This document shows, in pieces, positions 1 through 10,773 of a stretch of 64,000 bases of DNA. The stretch is from an uncultured Pelagibacteraceae bacterium (GTDB lineage Bacteria > Pseudomonadota > Alphaproteobacteria > Pelagibacterales > Pelagibacteraceae): assembly GCA_902543295.1 (NCBI GenBank), contig CACBXW010000002.1, positions 119,501-183,500 on the forward strand. Direction: 5' to 3'. The notes under the pieces are model-generated. The model was not told the DNA's origin. It saw nothing but the letters and a program-made list of their open reading frames with translations, and did not search any database. Position 1 is the stretch's first letter; each line of letters begins with the position of its first letter. Both the position numbers and the translations under genes were made by a program.

Positions 1-54
1 AGATTTTTTTCTAAGAATATCATCAGGTACTGTGATTAGTTCTTTTATTGACAT
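1..54 (-). CDS. def: Peptide deformylase, N-terminal fragment
   Basis: Eighteen codons of a minus-strand gene that runs off the left edge. The translation MSIKELITVPDDILRKKS matches the conserved N-terminus of peptide deformylase (xIxxxPDxxLRxxS), the enzyme that removes the formyl group from nascent proteins. The metal-binding motifs lie outside the window, so the call rests on this short segment alone. It begins 14 bases after the stop of the secreted protein upstream and is probably in the same transcript. Confidence 0.7.
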   Translation of the reverse strand, partial: MSIKELITVPDDILRKKS

Positions 55-68
55 AATTTATTTATTGT

Positions 69-1808
69 TTAGACTTTTAAAGGCAAGACTTCTATTAGAA
101 TTTCGTTCCTTAAATCTACATTTTTTAGCTCATTCATAGTTGAAACTAATAAATTCACAGTATTTATATCTAGATCTTCAAGGTTACTTTCACCAACAAT
201 ATCTACTATTTTAATTAATAATAAGCCTAACTCGCCATTCGATAGCATTTGTCTTATATCAGAGGAAAATTGATAGTTGTATTCATAAAGGTTTGAGTAT
301 TTTTTATCTATTTTTACACCATCTGATTTAAGCGATTCAATAAGAATCATATCTTTTGTAGAAAAAACATATTTTTTGTCTCTTTTAATTTTTTTCAAAA
401 TATCGTTTGTTTCCTTTTCAGCTTTAGGCAAACTAGTTTTATTTAAAAAATAATTTAATAATTTTGACTGATGTATTTTTTTATTATTAAATTTTATCTT
501 TCTCTCTTTTTTTAACTTGTTGTTGGTATGATTTTCATAAAAGGTAGTAAAATTAGAGGGAACATCATCTTTTTTTATTTTTTTTAATATTACTTTGATT
601 TCATTATCAAACGCATTATCTAATTTTTTTTTTTGGAATGATTTATATAGTTCAGACGCCATACTTAATCTTTGCTCTACATCAACAGATAAAAGTAATC
701 TTTGATATAATAAAGCTCTGCCCTCATAATCTGGAAGTAGCTTATAAGCATCTTTGGCATTTAATAGTTGTGTTATGTTAAATTGAAATTTTTTATATGT
801 ATCTAGAAGTTCTCTCTCATCAAATACATTTTCATGAGTTGCTCTTTCTAATAATCTTAAATCCTCTGGATTTTCAATATCAAAGTAATTTGCATTTTTA
901 AGAATATTTGATGACGACAAATAACTCCAGATATATCTAGGTGAGTCCATTTTTGGCTCATAATTAAAATCGCTATTTGTTTTATGAGATAAGTGAAAAT
1001 ATAGAATATTTTCGTCTGAAATTATTTCATCTTTGCTTGCGTAACCCATTAATATATTAAATTTATTTTCAAAAAAAGCGTCAATCTCATCCAACTCTTT
1101 TGACAAATCAAAAAGTAATTGAGCTTGTTCTTTTTTATCTTCTAGAATTAAACAATAAATTTTAAAATTGTTTAAATATTTATCAGTAATAGCACCACTA
1201 ATATTGAATATTTCACATGCTTTTTTTACTTCGGAGTTTGAAAGAAAATATTCTGAATAAAATTTAATCAATTTATTTTTATTTGAAACTTCAGAATTAT
1301 TGATTAAGAATTCTTTAATTAATTCAAAATCTTTTTTATTTATTAAATGATTAAATTTAAACTCTAAAAATTCCTCTTCAGTAATATTATTTGTTGGAAT
1401 ATATGAATTTGTTAGTAAAGCTATGTCTAATATTTTTTTTGAAAATTCAGATAAGTTTCTATTTAAATTTTTATTTAATATACTTTTAATTAACTCACCA
1501 TCACTGTTCGACCACATGTCAATTTTTAGGCCATTCTGCGCAGGATCATATAATCCAGCTAATTTTATAGTGGATGACTCAATTTCTTTATTTATTACTA
1601 TCTCAGAACTAGATTGAACTGATAATGTTGTATTAGTGTTTACATTATTACTTACGTTTATATTTGAGGTTGAATTCTCTTTGTTAATAATGTCTTTTTT
1701 TTCAATTTTCCAAATATCGATTGGTTCATTTGCAAAAGAATAATTATAAAAAAATAAAATTAAAGTTATTTTGAAAATTATTTTACTTAATTGTTTTAAA
1801 ATTTTCAT
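69..1808 (-). CDS. Large secreted or periplasmic protein of unknown function
   Basis: A 579-residue protein that I do not recognise. It opens with a basic N-terminus and a hydrophobic stretch ending near SFANEP (residues about 10-27), a typical signal peptide with a likely cleavage after Ala26. The rest is hydrophilic, rich in Lys, Asn, Leu and Glu, with many predicted helices between about residues 110 and 570, which could be a helical-repeat (TPR-like) solenoid, but I cannot fix a repeat unit by eye. A Ser/Asn/Thr-rich segment lies at about residues 45-75. Its start overlaps the end of a 46-codon upstream ORF by 26 bases, which suggests translational coupling, and def follows. Function unknown; the export signal is the only firm inference. 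Confidence 0.85.
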   Translation of the reverse strand: MKILKQLSKIIFKITLILFFYNYSFANEPIDIWKIEKKDIINKENSTSNINVSNNVNTNTTLSVQSSSEIVINKEIESSTIKLAGLYDPAQNGLKIDMWSNSDGELIKSILNKNLNRNLSEFSKKILDIALLTNSYIPTNNITEEEFLEFKFNHLINKKDFELIKEFLINNSEVSNKNKLIKFYSEYFLSNSEVKKACEIFNISGAITDKYLNNFKIYCLILEDKKEQAQLLFDLSKELDEIDAFFENKFNILMGYASKDEIISDENILYFHLSHKTNSDFNYEPKMDSPRYIWSYLSSSNILKNANYFDIENPEDLRLLERATHENVFDERELLDTYKKFQFNITQLLNAKDAYKLLPDYEGRALLYQRLLLSVDVEQRLSMASELYKSFQKKKLDNAFDNEIKVILKKIKKDDVPSNFTTFYENHTNNKLKKERKIKFNNKKIHQSKLLNYFLNKTSLPKAEKETNDILKKIKRDKKYVFSTKDMILIESLKSDGVKIDKKYSNLYEYNYQFSSDIRQMLSNGELGLLLIKIVDIVGESNLEDLDINTVNLLVSTMNELKNVDLRNEILIEVLPLKV

Positions 1809-1923
1809 TAGGCAAAATCACTTCAATTTTTTTGTTGGGGGATGGGAAATCAATCTGACTCAAAATAACAATAGACAAAATCAATATAAAAAAAATAATT
1901 CCAGCTTTAATTGCAAATTTCAT
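1783..1923 (-). CDS. Small single-span membrane protein (46 aa)
   Basis: A short ORF starting at ATG 1923-1921 and ending in TAA at 1785-1783. After MKFAIKAG it has one hydrophobic segment of about 15 residues (IIFFILILSIVILSQ), then a polar C-terminus with FPSPNKKIEVILP. The topology is that of a small anchored protein or an uncleaved signal anchor. It fills what would otherwise be a gap between aroK and the large secreted protein, and its end overlaps that gene's start by 26 bases in another frame, as expected of an operon partner. No family recognised. The alternative is that this is simply the 5' leader of the downstream gene. Confidence 0.6.
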   Translation of the reverse strand: MKFAIKAGIIFFILILSIVILSQIDFPSPNKKIEVILPNENFKTIK

Positions 1924-2019
1924 ATTATGTTATATTCCTTTGTAATATAATGTTTTAAAAGCATATAATTTTGTAAAATCAAAATAAGACATATTTGTGT
2001 TTTTTCAACTTAGAAATAT

Positions 2020-2544
2020 ATGGAAACAAATAAAAATCTAGTTTTAGTTGGTATGATGGGTTCAGGAAAGACTTTAATAGGAAAATTGATTTCTAAACAA
2101 ACCAAACTTAAATTTATTGATATAGACAATAAAATTGAGGAAAAAGAAAAAATGAAAATTGCAGAAATTTTCAAAAAAAAGGGAGAAAAATACTTCCGTG
2201 ACTGTGAGGAAGAAACAACATTATCATGTTTAAAAGGTGAGAAACAAATTTTATCACTTGGCGGCGGTGCATATATTAATACTAATATTAGGAGAGAATG
2301 TAAAAAAAGTTCTTTTAGTTTTTGGCTGAACTGGAAAAAAGATATAATAATTAAAAGAATAAATGGCAGCAAAAAAAGACCTCTAGCTATGACATTAAGT
2401 GAAACAGATCTAGAGAAACTAATAAATGAGAGAGCCAAAATATATAGTTTGGCAGATTTCACAATTAATTGCGATCAGTTAAATAAAAATGAAATAGCAA
2501 ATAAAATTATAAAAAAATATGAAACAAAAAATAATAAAAGTTAA
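2020..2544 (+). CDS. aroK: Shikimate kinase
   Basis: A 174-residue kinase that phosphorylates shikimate at the 3-hydroxyl using ATP, in cytoplasmic chorismate synthesis. The P-loop is GMMGSGKT (residues 11-18), followed by the substrate-binding Asp pair in FIDIDN, the Arg in YFRDCE (about residue 58), the shikimate-binding GGG in LSLGGGAY, and the lid Arg in KKRPLA. Length is normal for AroK. It is the first gene of a plus-strand pair: its last 26 bases overlap aroB, an arrangement usual in proteobacteria. It diverges from the secreted-protein operon, so promoters for both should lie in 1924-2019. Confidence 0.95.
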   Translation: METNKNLVLVGMMGSGKTLIGKLISKQTKLKFIDIDNKIEEKEKMKIAEIFKKKGEKYFRDCEEETTLSCLKGEKQILSLGGGAYINTNIRRECKKSSFSFWLNWKKDIIIKRINGSKKRPLAMTLSETDLEKLINERAKIYSLADFTINCDQLNKNEIANKIIKKYETKNNKS

Positions 2545-3634
2545 AACTAAAAGTAAAAATTACGAAGTTCATATTGGTACCAATCTAATTTCAAAATTAA
2601 GAAATATTTTAAAAAAAAATAAAATATTATTTTCAAAATGTTTAATCGTAATTGACAGCAAGATACCAAAAAAATTTAGAAAATTACTCTTAGGAAATTT
2701 AAAAAATCAAAAAATTTATACTTTTAATTTTAGTGCAAATGAGAAAAATAAAAGTAACCTAAGTATCAATAAAATACATAATGTTTTATTTAAAAATAAT
2801 TTTTATAGAGAAGACTGTATAATTTCATTTGGTGGGGGAATTACAGGAGATGTAGTTGGATATGCAGCCAGCACATTTAAAAGAGGAATAAAATTTATAA
2901 ACATTCCATCCACTTTATTAGCTCAAGTAGATTCTTCAATAGGTGGAAAAACAGGTATTAATAATAAATTTGGAAAAAATCTTGTAGGAAGTTTTTATCA
3001 ACCAGATTTAGTAATTTCAGATATTAATTTACTACATACCCTACCCAAAAGAGAAATTATATGTGGATATGCTGAAATATTAAAAAGTAGTCTAATTGAT
3101 AGCAAAAAAAATTTTGTTTTTTTAGATAAAAATTTTAATAAGATTTTAAATCTAAAAAGTAATTTTATAATTAAAGCAATTTTAAATAGTTGTTTATTAA
3201 AAAAAAAAATTATTGAAAAGGATGAAAAAGAAAAAAATTTAAGAAAATCTTTAAATCTTGGCCATACTTTTGCTCATGCATATGAGGCCACTCTTGGATA
3301 CTCAAAAAAGTTAAATCATGGAGAAGCTGTTATATTTGGTTTAATGAATGCTGTAAATTTTAGTAAAGAAAAAAAAATTATTTCATATTCAAATTCAGAA
3401 TTAATAAATAATCATATTAAAAAAATAGAAATTAAAAATAAATATAAAGATCTTTTTAATAAAAGAAAAATTACATCAATTCTAAATTTTATGAAAAGTG
3501 ATAAAAAAAATAAATCAGATAGTATAAACTTAATATTAATAAGGAATTTTGGGAAGTTAGACCTAAGTTATCAGGCCAAATCTGTTGAATTGAACAAGTT
3601 TTTATTAAAAGAATTAAATAAAGCTTATTTGTAA
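2519..3634 (+). CDS. aroB: 3-dehydroquinate synthase
   Basis: A 371-residue NAD- and metal-dependent enzyme that turns DAHP into 3-dehydroquinate, the second step of the shikimate pathway. The nucleotide-binding glycine motif is in FGGGITGDVVGYAA (about residue 105). The metal ligands are the Glu of GYAEILK, the His of NLGHTFAHA and the His of LNHGEAV. The start overlaps aroK by 26 bases in another frame, so translation is probably coupled. The 3' end overlaps the convergent bolA gene by 21 bases, with no terminator visible between them. Confidence 0.96.
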   Translation: MKQKIIKVKTKSKNYEVHIGTNLISKLRNILKKNKILFSKCLIVIDSKIPKKFRKLLLGNLKNQKIYTFNFSANEKNKSNLSINKIHNVLFKNNFYREDCIISFGGGITGDVVGYAASTFKRGIKFINIPSTLLAQVDSSIGGKTGINNKFGKNLVGSFYQPDLVISDINLLHTLPKREIICGYAEILKSSLIDSKKNFVFLDKNFNKILNLKSNFIIKAILNSCLLKKKIIEKDEKEKNLRKSLNLGHTFAHAYEATLGYSKKLNHGEAVIFGLMNAVNFSKEKKIISYSNSELINNHIKKIEIKNKYKDLFNKRKITSILNFMKSDKKNKSDSINLILIRNFGKLDLSYQAKSVELNKFLLKELNKAYL

Positions 3635-3874
3635 AGAATGAATATAAGTTTTCAATTCTTCACTTAAAATTTTATAAATTACTTTATTAGACTGAATTCT
3701 ATCCGTTTTTTTTAGTATATCAGAATTTATTTCTAATTTAATATGAAATTTACCTTCCTGATGTGAATTGTGTTTTAAATGCTTATAAGTATTGTCAATT
3801 ATCTTTACATCTTTTATGGAATTGTCTTTCAAAAGTTTATTTTCAATTTTTTTTGAAAGTTGATTAATATCCAT
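3614..3874 (-). CDS. bolA: BolA-family protein
   Basis: An 86-residue BolA-like protein; the family partners with monothiol glutaredoxins in iron-sulfur cluster handling and can bind nucleic acid. The reading frame is open further upstream, but I chose ATG 3874-3872 (MDINQLSKKIENKLL) because BolA proteins start this way and the longer form would run through the divergent J-protein start. The core SHQEGKFHIKLEI contains the conserved His and the beta strand, and ends with LSEELKTYIHSLQI, typical of the family. Only 20 bases separate its start from the divergent J-protein start. Confidence 0.93.
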   Translation of the reverse strand: MDINQLSKKIENKLLKDNSIKDVKIIDNTYKHLKHNSHQEGKFHIKLEINSDILKKTDRIQSNKVIYKILSEELKTYIHSLQISFI

Positions 3875-3894
3875 TAAACTTGATATTATATAAT

Positions 3895-4428
3895 ATGAAA
3901 AATATTTGTGAATGGAATAATTGTAAAGAAGAGGGACTTTACAAAGCACCAAAAGAAAAGGATAACAGCAAAGAATATAGGCTTCTCTGTCTTGAGCATG
4001 TAAGAGAGTTTAATAAAAGCTGGAATTATTTTTCAGGTATGAGCGACGAACAAGTAATCAATTTTTTAAAATCTGACATGACATGGCATAAGCCTACACA
4101 GAGTTTTAGCTCTTCAGATAATTTTTTCAAAATATTGTGGAATAATACTTTAAAAGATGAAAATGGAAAATTTAAAGATTTTAGCAACTTTAACCACATG
4201 AATAAGTTTAAGTTTAATAGTAATGATCTTAAAGCCTTTGAAATTTTGGGTGTTGGAGTTGGTTTAAAATGGGCCAAAATACAAGAAAAATTCAAAAGAC
4301 TTGTGAAAAAATTTCACCCTGATATGAATGCTGGCAATAAAAAATTTGAAGATAAGCTTAAAGTGATAACTTTGGCTTATACCCAATTAAAAAATACTTA
4401 TAAGGACAAAATTGACAACAAATATTGA
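3895..4428 (+). CDS. J-domain protein with N-terminal Cys-containing region
   Basis: A 177-residue protein with a C-terminal J domain (about residues 112-177) holding the signature HPD in [10 protein letters not shown], the motif that stimulates DnaK/Hsp70 ATPase activity. The N-terminal half has CEWNNC and [17 protein letters not shown], a pattern I associate with an alphaproteobacterial family found beside bolA and cobST; the Cys/His residues may bind zinc. ATG 3895 is chosen over an in-frame upstream codon because it gives the family start MKNICEW. Its end overlaps cobS by 17 bases. It could be a dedicated co-chaperone for the CobST machine, which is inference from context. Confidence 0.87.
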   Translation: MKNICEWNNCKEEGLYKAPKEKDNSKEYRLLCLEHVREFNKSWNYFSGMSDEQVINFLKSDMTWHKPTQSFSSSDNFFKILWNNTLKDENGKFKDFSNFNHMNKFKFNSNDLKAFEILGVGVGLKWAKIQEKFKRLVKKFHPDMNAGNKKFEDKLKVITLAYTQLKNTYKDKIDNKY

Positions 4429-5386
4429 ACAGACCCCAGATATTAAATTATCGATCAAACAAACATTCGGTATAGATTCTGATATGGAAGTGGACGCATT
4501 TTCAAAAAAAACTGATTATGTGCCAGATATAGATAAAACCTATAAATTTGATAAAGACACAACTTTAGCGATCCTCTCTGGATTTTCATTTAATAAAAGA
4601 GTTCTTGTTCAAGGCTATCATGGAACAGGTAAATCCACACATATAGAACAAATTGCGGCTAGATTAAACTGGCCATGTATTAGAATTAACTTAGATAGCC
4701 ATGTTAGTAGAATTGATTTAATTGGAAAAGACTCAATTGTAATCAAAGATGGAAAACAAGTTACAGAATTCAAGGAAGGAATTCTTCCTTGGTCTATACA
4801 AAATCCAGTAGCTTTAGTATTTGATGAATATGATGCAGGTAGACCAGATGTGATGTTTGTAATCCAAAGAGTTTTAGAAGCTGAGGGAAATTTTACTTTA
4901 TTAGATAAGAATAAGGTGATTAAGCAAAATAAATATTTCAGATTATTTGCAACTTCAAATACTGTTGGTTTAGGAGATACAACTGGACTCTACCATGGAA
5001 CACAACAAATTAACCAGGGACAAATGGACAGATGGAACATTGTAACAACATTAAATTATTTAGCTTTGGAAAAAGAAATGGAAATTATTTTAGGAAAAAA
5101 CAAATCTTTAGATAATAATAAAGGTAAAGAGAGAGTTGCAAACATGATAAAAGTTGCGACACTTACTAGAAAAGGATTTATGGCTGGAGATATTTCAACT
5201 GTTATGAGCCCTAGAACAGTACTACATTGGGCAGAAAATTCTGAAATATTTAAAGATGTGGGTTATGCGTTCAGAGTAACTTTTTTAAATAAATGTGATG
5301 ACGTAGAAAAGAATACAATCGCAGAATACTATCAAAGATGTTTTGGCGAAGAACTGCCTGAGTCGATGATAAATATTCAGGTTTAA
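4412..5386 (+). CDS. cobS: CobS-like AAA+ ATPase (cobaltochelatase small subunit family)
   Basis: A 324-residue MoxR-type AAA+ protein. Walker A is GYHGTGKST (residues 68-76) and Walker B is [21 protein letters not shown] is sensor 1. In the aerobic cobalamin pathway CobS forms ring complexes with CobT that drive cobalt insertion by CobN. The start shown is TTG 4412, within the end of the J-protein gene; the first in-frame ATG is 24 codons later, so the exact N-terminus is uncertain. It overlaps cobT by one base (TAATG). No cobN or corrin-ring gene is in the window, so the substrate of this ATPase is open. Confidence 0.93.
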   Translation: MTTNIEQTPDIKLSIKQTFGIDSDMEVDAFSKKTDYVPDIDKTYKFDKDTTLAILSGFSFNKRVLVQGYHGTGKSTHIEQIAARLNWPCIRINLDSHVSRIDLIGKDSIVIKDGKQVTEFKEGILPWSIQNPVALVFDEYDAGRPDVMFVIQRVLEAEGNFTLLDKNKVIKQNKYFRLFATSNTVGLGDTTGLYHGTQQINQGQMDRWNIVTTLNYLALEKEMEIILGKNKSLDNNKGKERVANMIKVATLTRKGFMAGDISTVMSPRTVLHWAENSEIFKDVGYAFRVTFLNKCDDVEKNTIAEYYQRCFGEELPESMINIQV

Positions 5387-7176
5387 TGAACAAAGATGAT
5401 CTTATAAAAGAGCAATTTAAACAAGCTTTAAACTCAACTATTAAAGCCATTTCAGGTGAAACATATTCATTAAAAGACAAAAAAAATTTGAAAGAATTTA
5501 ATATTTCTAAATTTGATAATTTAAAAGATAAAGAAAACTTTATTAAGTTAAGAGCCGAGGCAGATTCAGAAGCGTTAAAAAGAAAATTTTCTGATAATTC
5601 CACTTTAGAACAAAATATCCCAAAAACTCCTACATGCCATACACTTTATAAAATTTCTGAAAAAATAAGATATGAACTTTTAGGCTCACAAATGATGAAG
5701 GGAATTTCTAAAAATTTAATGACCAAATACAACAATAAGGTAAGTACGGCAAAATCTGAAAATATAAAAAAGAAAGAAGAAACTAACGTTTCTGAAGCTT
5801 TTGAATATTACATGCTTAATAAAATAATGAACGTAAATTTAACTGAAAACGCTGAAAAAATTTTATCGTACTGGAAAGATGATTTTGAAAAATCTTTAGA
5901 TAAACACATACACTTTTTAAAAGAAAATGCAGAGAATCAGGACATATACAATTCTAAAATATCAGAAATTCTTCAAAATATGGAAATCTTCGAATCCGAA
6001 GAAGAAAACAAAAAGGAAGAGCAGAAAGAAGATGAGCAAGATAACAATAATTCAAAAGATGATCAAAAAACAGATAGTGGAGACTCTCAAGAAAGAGAAG
6101 AGGAAGACAGTATTAATGAAGGAGTTGATAGTTCTGACGAAATGAATGAATTTAGACTTGATGAACAACTAGGAAATGATGATGCTGAAAATAATGAAAT
6201 AGAAAATATTGTTCAGAAAAAAAATTTAGGAATAAGTAATAAAGAATATAAAATATATACTTCAGAATTTGATGAGACAGCAAAAGCAGAAACATTAGAA
6301 AATTCTGAAGAAATTTCAAAATTAAGAAAAAATTTAGATCAACAGCTAACTAGTTTCCAAGATATAATTACAAAACTCGCAAATAAATTACAAAGACAGT
6401 TACTTGCAAAACAAAATAGATCTTGGGAATTTGATCTTGAAGAAGGTTTATTAGATAGTTCAAAATTACCAAGAATAATAATTGATCCATATAATTCCCT
6501 TTCTTTTAAAAAAGAGAAAGATTTAGAGTTTAAAGATACAGTTGTGACTTTACTAATAGATAATTCTGGATCTATGAGAGGAAGACCAATTACTATTGCC
6601 GCTCTTTGTGCTGATATATTGTCTAGAACATTAGAAAGATGCTCGGTTAAAGTTGAAATTCTTGGTTTCACAACAAAGAATTGGAAGGGCGGTAAGAGCA
6701 GAGAAAAGTGGAATAAACTTGGAAAATTAAAAAATCCAGGACGTTTGAATGACTTAAGACATATAATTTATAAATCTGCTGATACTCACTGGAGACAATC
6801 AAAAAAAAATTTAGGTTTAATGCTAAAAGAGGGTTTGCTTAAAGAAAATATTGATGGTGAAGCTATTACTTGGGCTTTCAATAGACTTAAGAAAAGAAAA
6901 GAAGAAAGAAAAATTCTTATGGTTATTTCTGATGGAGCTCCAGTTGATGATTCAACATTATCTGTTAACTCGGGTGATTTTTTAGAAAAACATCTAAAGC
7001 AAACTGTAAAATCAATTGAAAACAAAAGTGATATCGAAATTCTTGCTATAGGTATAGGTCACGATGTTTCGAGATATTACAAAAAAGCGATAAAGATTGC
7101 TGATGTTCAAGAATTAGGTGATGTAATGATTGGTCAGCTTAGTGGATTGTTTGAAAATAATAAAAAATTACACTAA
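5386..7176 (+). CDS. cobT: CobT-like VWA-domain protein (cobaltochelatase large ring partner)
   Basis: A 596-residue protein with an N-terminal helical domain, a very acidic linker at about residues 200-270 (runs of Glu, Asp, Asn and Ser), and a C-terminal von Willebrand A domain. The metal (MIDAS) motif is DNSGS at residues 392-396, in [16 protein letters not shown], and [10 protein letters not shown] supplies the later Asp. CobT works with CobS as an AAA+/VWA pair. Translation is coupled to cobS through a TAATG overlap. Its end overlaps the convergent regB gene by 9 bases. The two genes are a matched pair; whether they serve a cobalt chelatase or another client cannot be told from sequence. 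Confidence 0.93.
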   Translation: MNKDDLIKEQFKQALNSTIKAISGETYSLKDKKNLKEFNISKFDNLKDKENFIKLRAEADSEALKRKFSDNSTLEQNIPKTPTCHTLYKISEKIRYELLGSQMMKGISKNLMTKYNNKVSTAKSENIKKKEETNVSEAFEYYMLNKIMNVNLTENAEKILSYWKDDFEKSLDKHIHFLKENAENQDIYNSKISEILQNMEIFESEEENKKEEQKEDEQDNNNSKDDQKTDSGDSQEREEEDSINEGVDSSDEMNEFRLDEQLGNDDAENNEIENIVQKKNLGISNKEYKIYTSEFDETAKAETLENSEEISKLRKNLDQQLTSFQDIITKLANKLQRQLLAKQNRSWEFDLEEGLLDSSKLPRIIIDPYNSLSFKKEKDLEFKDTVVTLLIDNSGSMRGRPITIAALCADILSRTLERCSVKVEILGFTTKNWKGGKSREKWNKLGKLKNPGRLNDLRHIIYKSADTHWRQSKKNLGLMLKEGLLKENIDGEAITWAFNRLKKRKEERKILMVISDGAPVDDSTLSVNSGDFLEKHLKQTVKSIENKSDIEILAIGIGHDVSRYYKKAIKIADVQELGDVMIGQLSGLFENNKKLH

Positions 7177-8448
7177 TTTTTTTAAATTTTTATTTTCCCA
7201 TTCTATATTTACTTCAGCTCCACCTCTAGTTTCTGAATTTCTAATTGTTATTTTGGCAGAATTTTTTTCCAACAATGTTTTGCCTATAAAAATCCCTAAA
7301 CCCAGCCCAGTTTTTTTGTTATCTTTGGGTTTAAGTGTCTTAATATAAGGCTCTCCAATCTTATTAAGTATATCTTTTGGTATACCAGGGCCATCATCCT
7401 CTATTGTTATTTCAGTCTTTTGACTGTCACTTTTGATAGCAATATAGATATTTTCATTTGAAAATTTGTTAGCATTTCCAATAAAATTCCTCAAACCATA
7501 AACAATTTCAACAGATTTTAATATTTCAAATGAGTTAGAATCTTGCTCTTTATCAATATTGAAATTCTTATTAGAAATTTCCTTAAATGAGTTAACTATC
7601 TCATTAATATAATCGTAAAGCGTTTTATTTTTGTCAATAAAATCATCTTCTATAGTAGGATTTAACGTTAATTTTTTTAAAATCTCATTACACCTATTAA
7701 CCTGACTAATTAATAGTTCGAGATCTTTTTTAACATCATTATTATCTTTAAATTGATCAAATAAATCGTGAGAAATTATTTTAATTGTAGACAAAGGAGT
7801 ACCAAATGAATGAGCTGCAGCTGCAGCCTGTCCCCCAAGTGAAACTAGCTCATGTTCTTTGGAAATTACTTCTTGGATTTTATCTAATGCATCTTTCCTA
7901 AGATTTGTTTCTTGTCCAAAAATAAATGCAAAATAATTTAAAAAAAATAATGCTATTATCAATGCAAGGGGAATTGCATAGTAATAATACAGACTAATAC
8001 TATATTCATCCAATGGTTTTGGCAATTCATAATGATAAAAAGTTAAAATTATAATCGATGCTAGAGTAATTAAAATTAAAGCAATATTTGTTTTAATATT
8101 TAAATTGGATGCAGCAAATACACTTGGTATCAAAAGGAATATTGAAAATGGATTTAAAATACCCCCAGATAAGTAAAGTAAAGCGCTCAATTGAAGTATA
8201 TCTAAAGTTAAAAAATTAAAAGAAGTCGCGTTTGAAAGTACGGGTTTTTTATAAAAAAACATTAAGTAAAAGTTACTTAAAGCTCCAACAAAAATTATAA
8301 GATTAGATAAAATAAAGTTGAACTCAAAACCAAAAATAAATTTGACTGTGTTTATAGTTATAAATTGACCTAAAATCCCAATCCATCTTAAATTGATATA
8401 TGTTGACTTATTTAATGATGCTGCTTTGACAGATTGTTTTAAATCCAT
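7168..8448 (-). CDS. regB: RegB/PrrB-type redox-sensing histidine kinase
   Basis: A 426-residue membrane sensor kinase with about six N-terminal transmembrane segments (residues 20-175). The quinone-binding heptapeptide GGxxNPF appears as GGILNPF (95-101). The phosphoacceptor is His213 in [15 protein letters not shown], a slight variant of the usual HELGTPL. Cys253 lies exactly 40 residues later, the same spacing as His225 and redox-active Cys265 in Rhodobacter RegB. ATPase boxes follow: NANKF, DDGPGIP and GLGLGIF. It should phosphorylate RegA in response to quinone pool and redox state; regA is not adjacent. Its ATG directly abuts the gyrB stop codon, so it depends on gyrB transcription or a promoter inside gyrB. 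Confidence 0.92.
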   Translation of the reverse strand: MDLKQSVKAASLNKSTYINLRWIGILGQFITINTVKFIFGFEFNFILSNLIIFVGALSNFYLMFFYKKPVLSNATSFNFLTLDILQLSALLYLSGGILNPFSIFLLIPSVFAASNLNIKTNIALILITLASIIILTFYHYELPKPLDEYSISLYYYYAIPLALIIALFFLNYFAFIFGQETNLRKDALDKIQEVISKEHELVSLGGQAAAAAHSFGTPLSTIKIISHDLFDQFKDNNDVKKDLELLISQVNRCNEILKKLTLNPTIEDDFIDKNKTLYDYINEIVNSFKEISNKNFNIDKEQDSNSFEILKSVEIVYGLRNFIGNANKFSNENIYIAIKSDSQKTEITIEDDGPGIPKDILNKIGEPYIKTLKPKDNKKTGLGLGIFIGKTLLEKNSAKITIRNSETRGGAEVNIEWENKNLKKLV

Positions 8449-10530
<2,082 letters not shown>

Positions 10531-10585
10531 TTATAACATTTTTATAAAAAATTTAAAAATGGGAGAGACGCAAATGCTTAAATTA

Positions 10586-10608
10586 ATGTTGGATACCAAC
10601 GTTTTTTT
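10586..10608 (+). terminator. Possible plus-strand intrinsic terminator with no assigned gene
   Basis: A 7-bp stem (10586-10592 with 10596-10602, one G-U pair, loop ATA) runs directly into seven T residues on the plus strand. Nothing on the plus strand just upstream has a gene assigned, so it could end a short unannotated transcript starting inside the gyrB leader, or it could be a structure in the gyrB 5' UTR read on the minus strand. Short stem, modest confidence. Confidence 0.35.
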
Positions 10609-10676
10609 GATGTTTTTTAGATTTTTTTTCTATTTCTTTAAAACCCGTCAAAAAGATCATTTTTCTAATAAAAATA

Positions 10677-10766
10677 TGGCGGAGAGAATGGGATTCGAAC
10701 CCATGATAGAGTTTCCCCTATACACGCTTTCCAAGCGTGCGCCTTCAACCGCTCGGCCACCTCTCC
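10677..10766 (-). tRNA. tRNA-Ser (anticodon GGA)
   Basis: A 90-base class II tRNA with encoded CCA. The acceptor GGAGAGG pairs with TCTCTCC (one G-U), the D region is GGCCGAGCGGTTGAAGGC, and the anticodon loop CTTGGAAAG carries GGA, reading UCC and UCU. The long variable arm (TATAGGGGAAACTCTA) fits tRNA-Ser, and the T arm has GGTTCGAATCC. Its 5' end lies 7 bases after the lepA stop codon, so it is probably cut from a lepA read-through transcript. Confidence 0.96.
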
Positions 10767-10773
10767 AAAATTC

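Noticed and set aside
2010-2462. A 150-codon minus-strand ORF opposite aroK
   Set aside because: aroK has all its motifs and the reverse frame has none; a shadow of the real gene.
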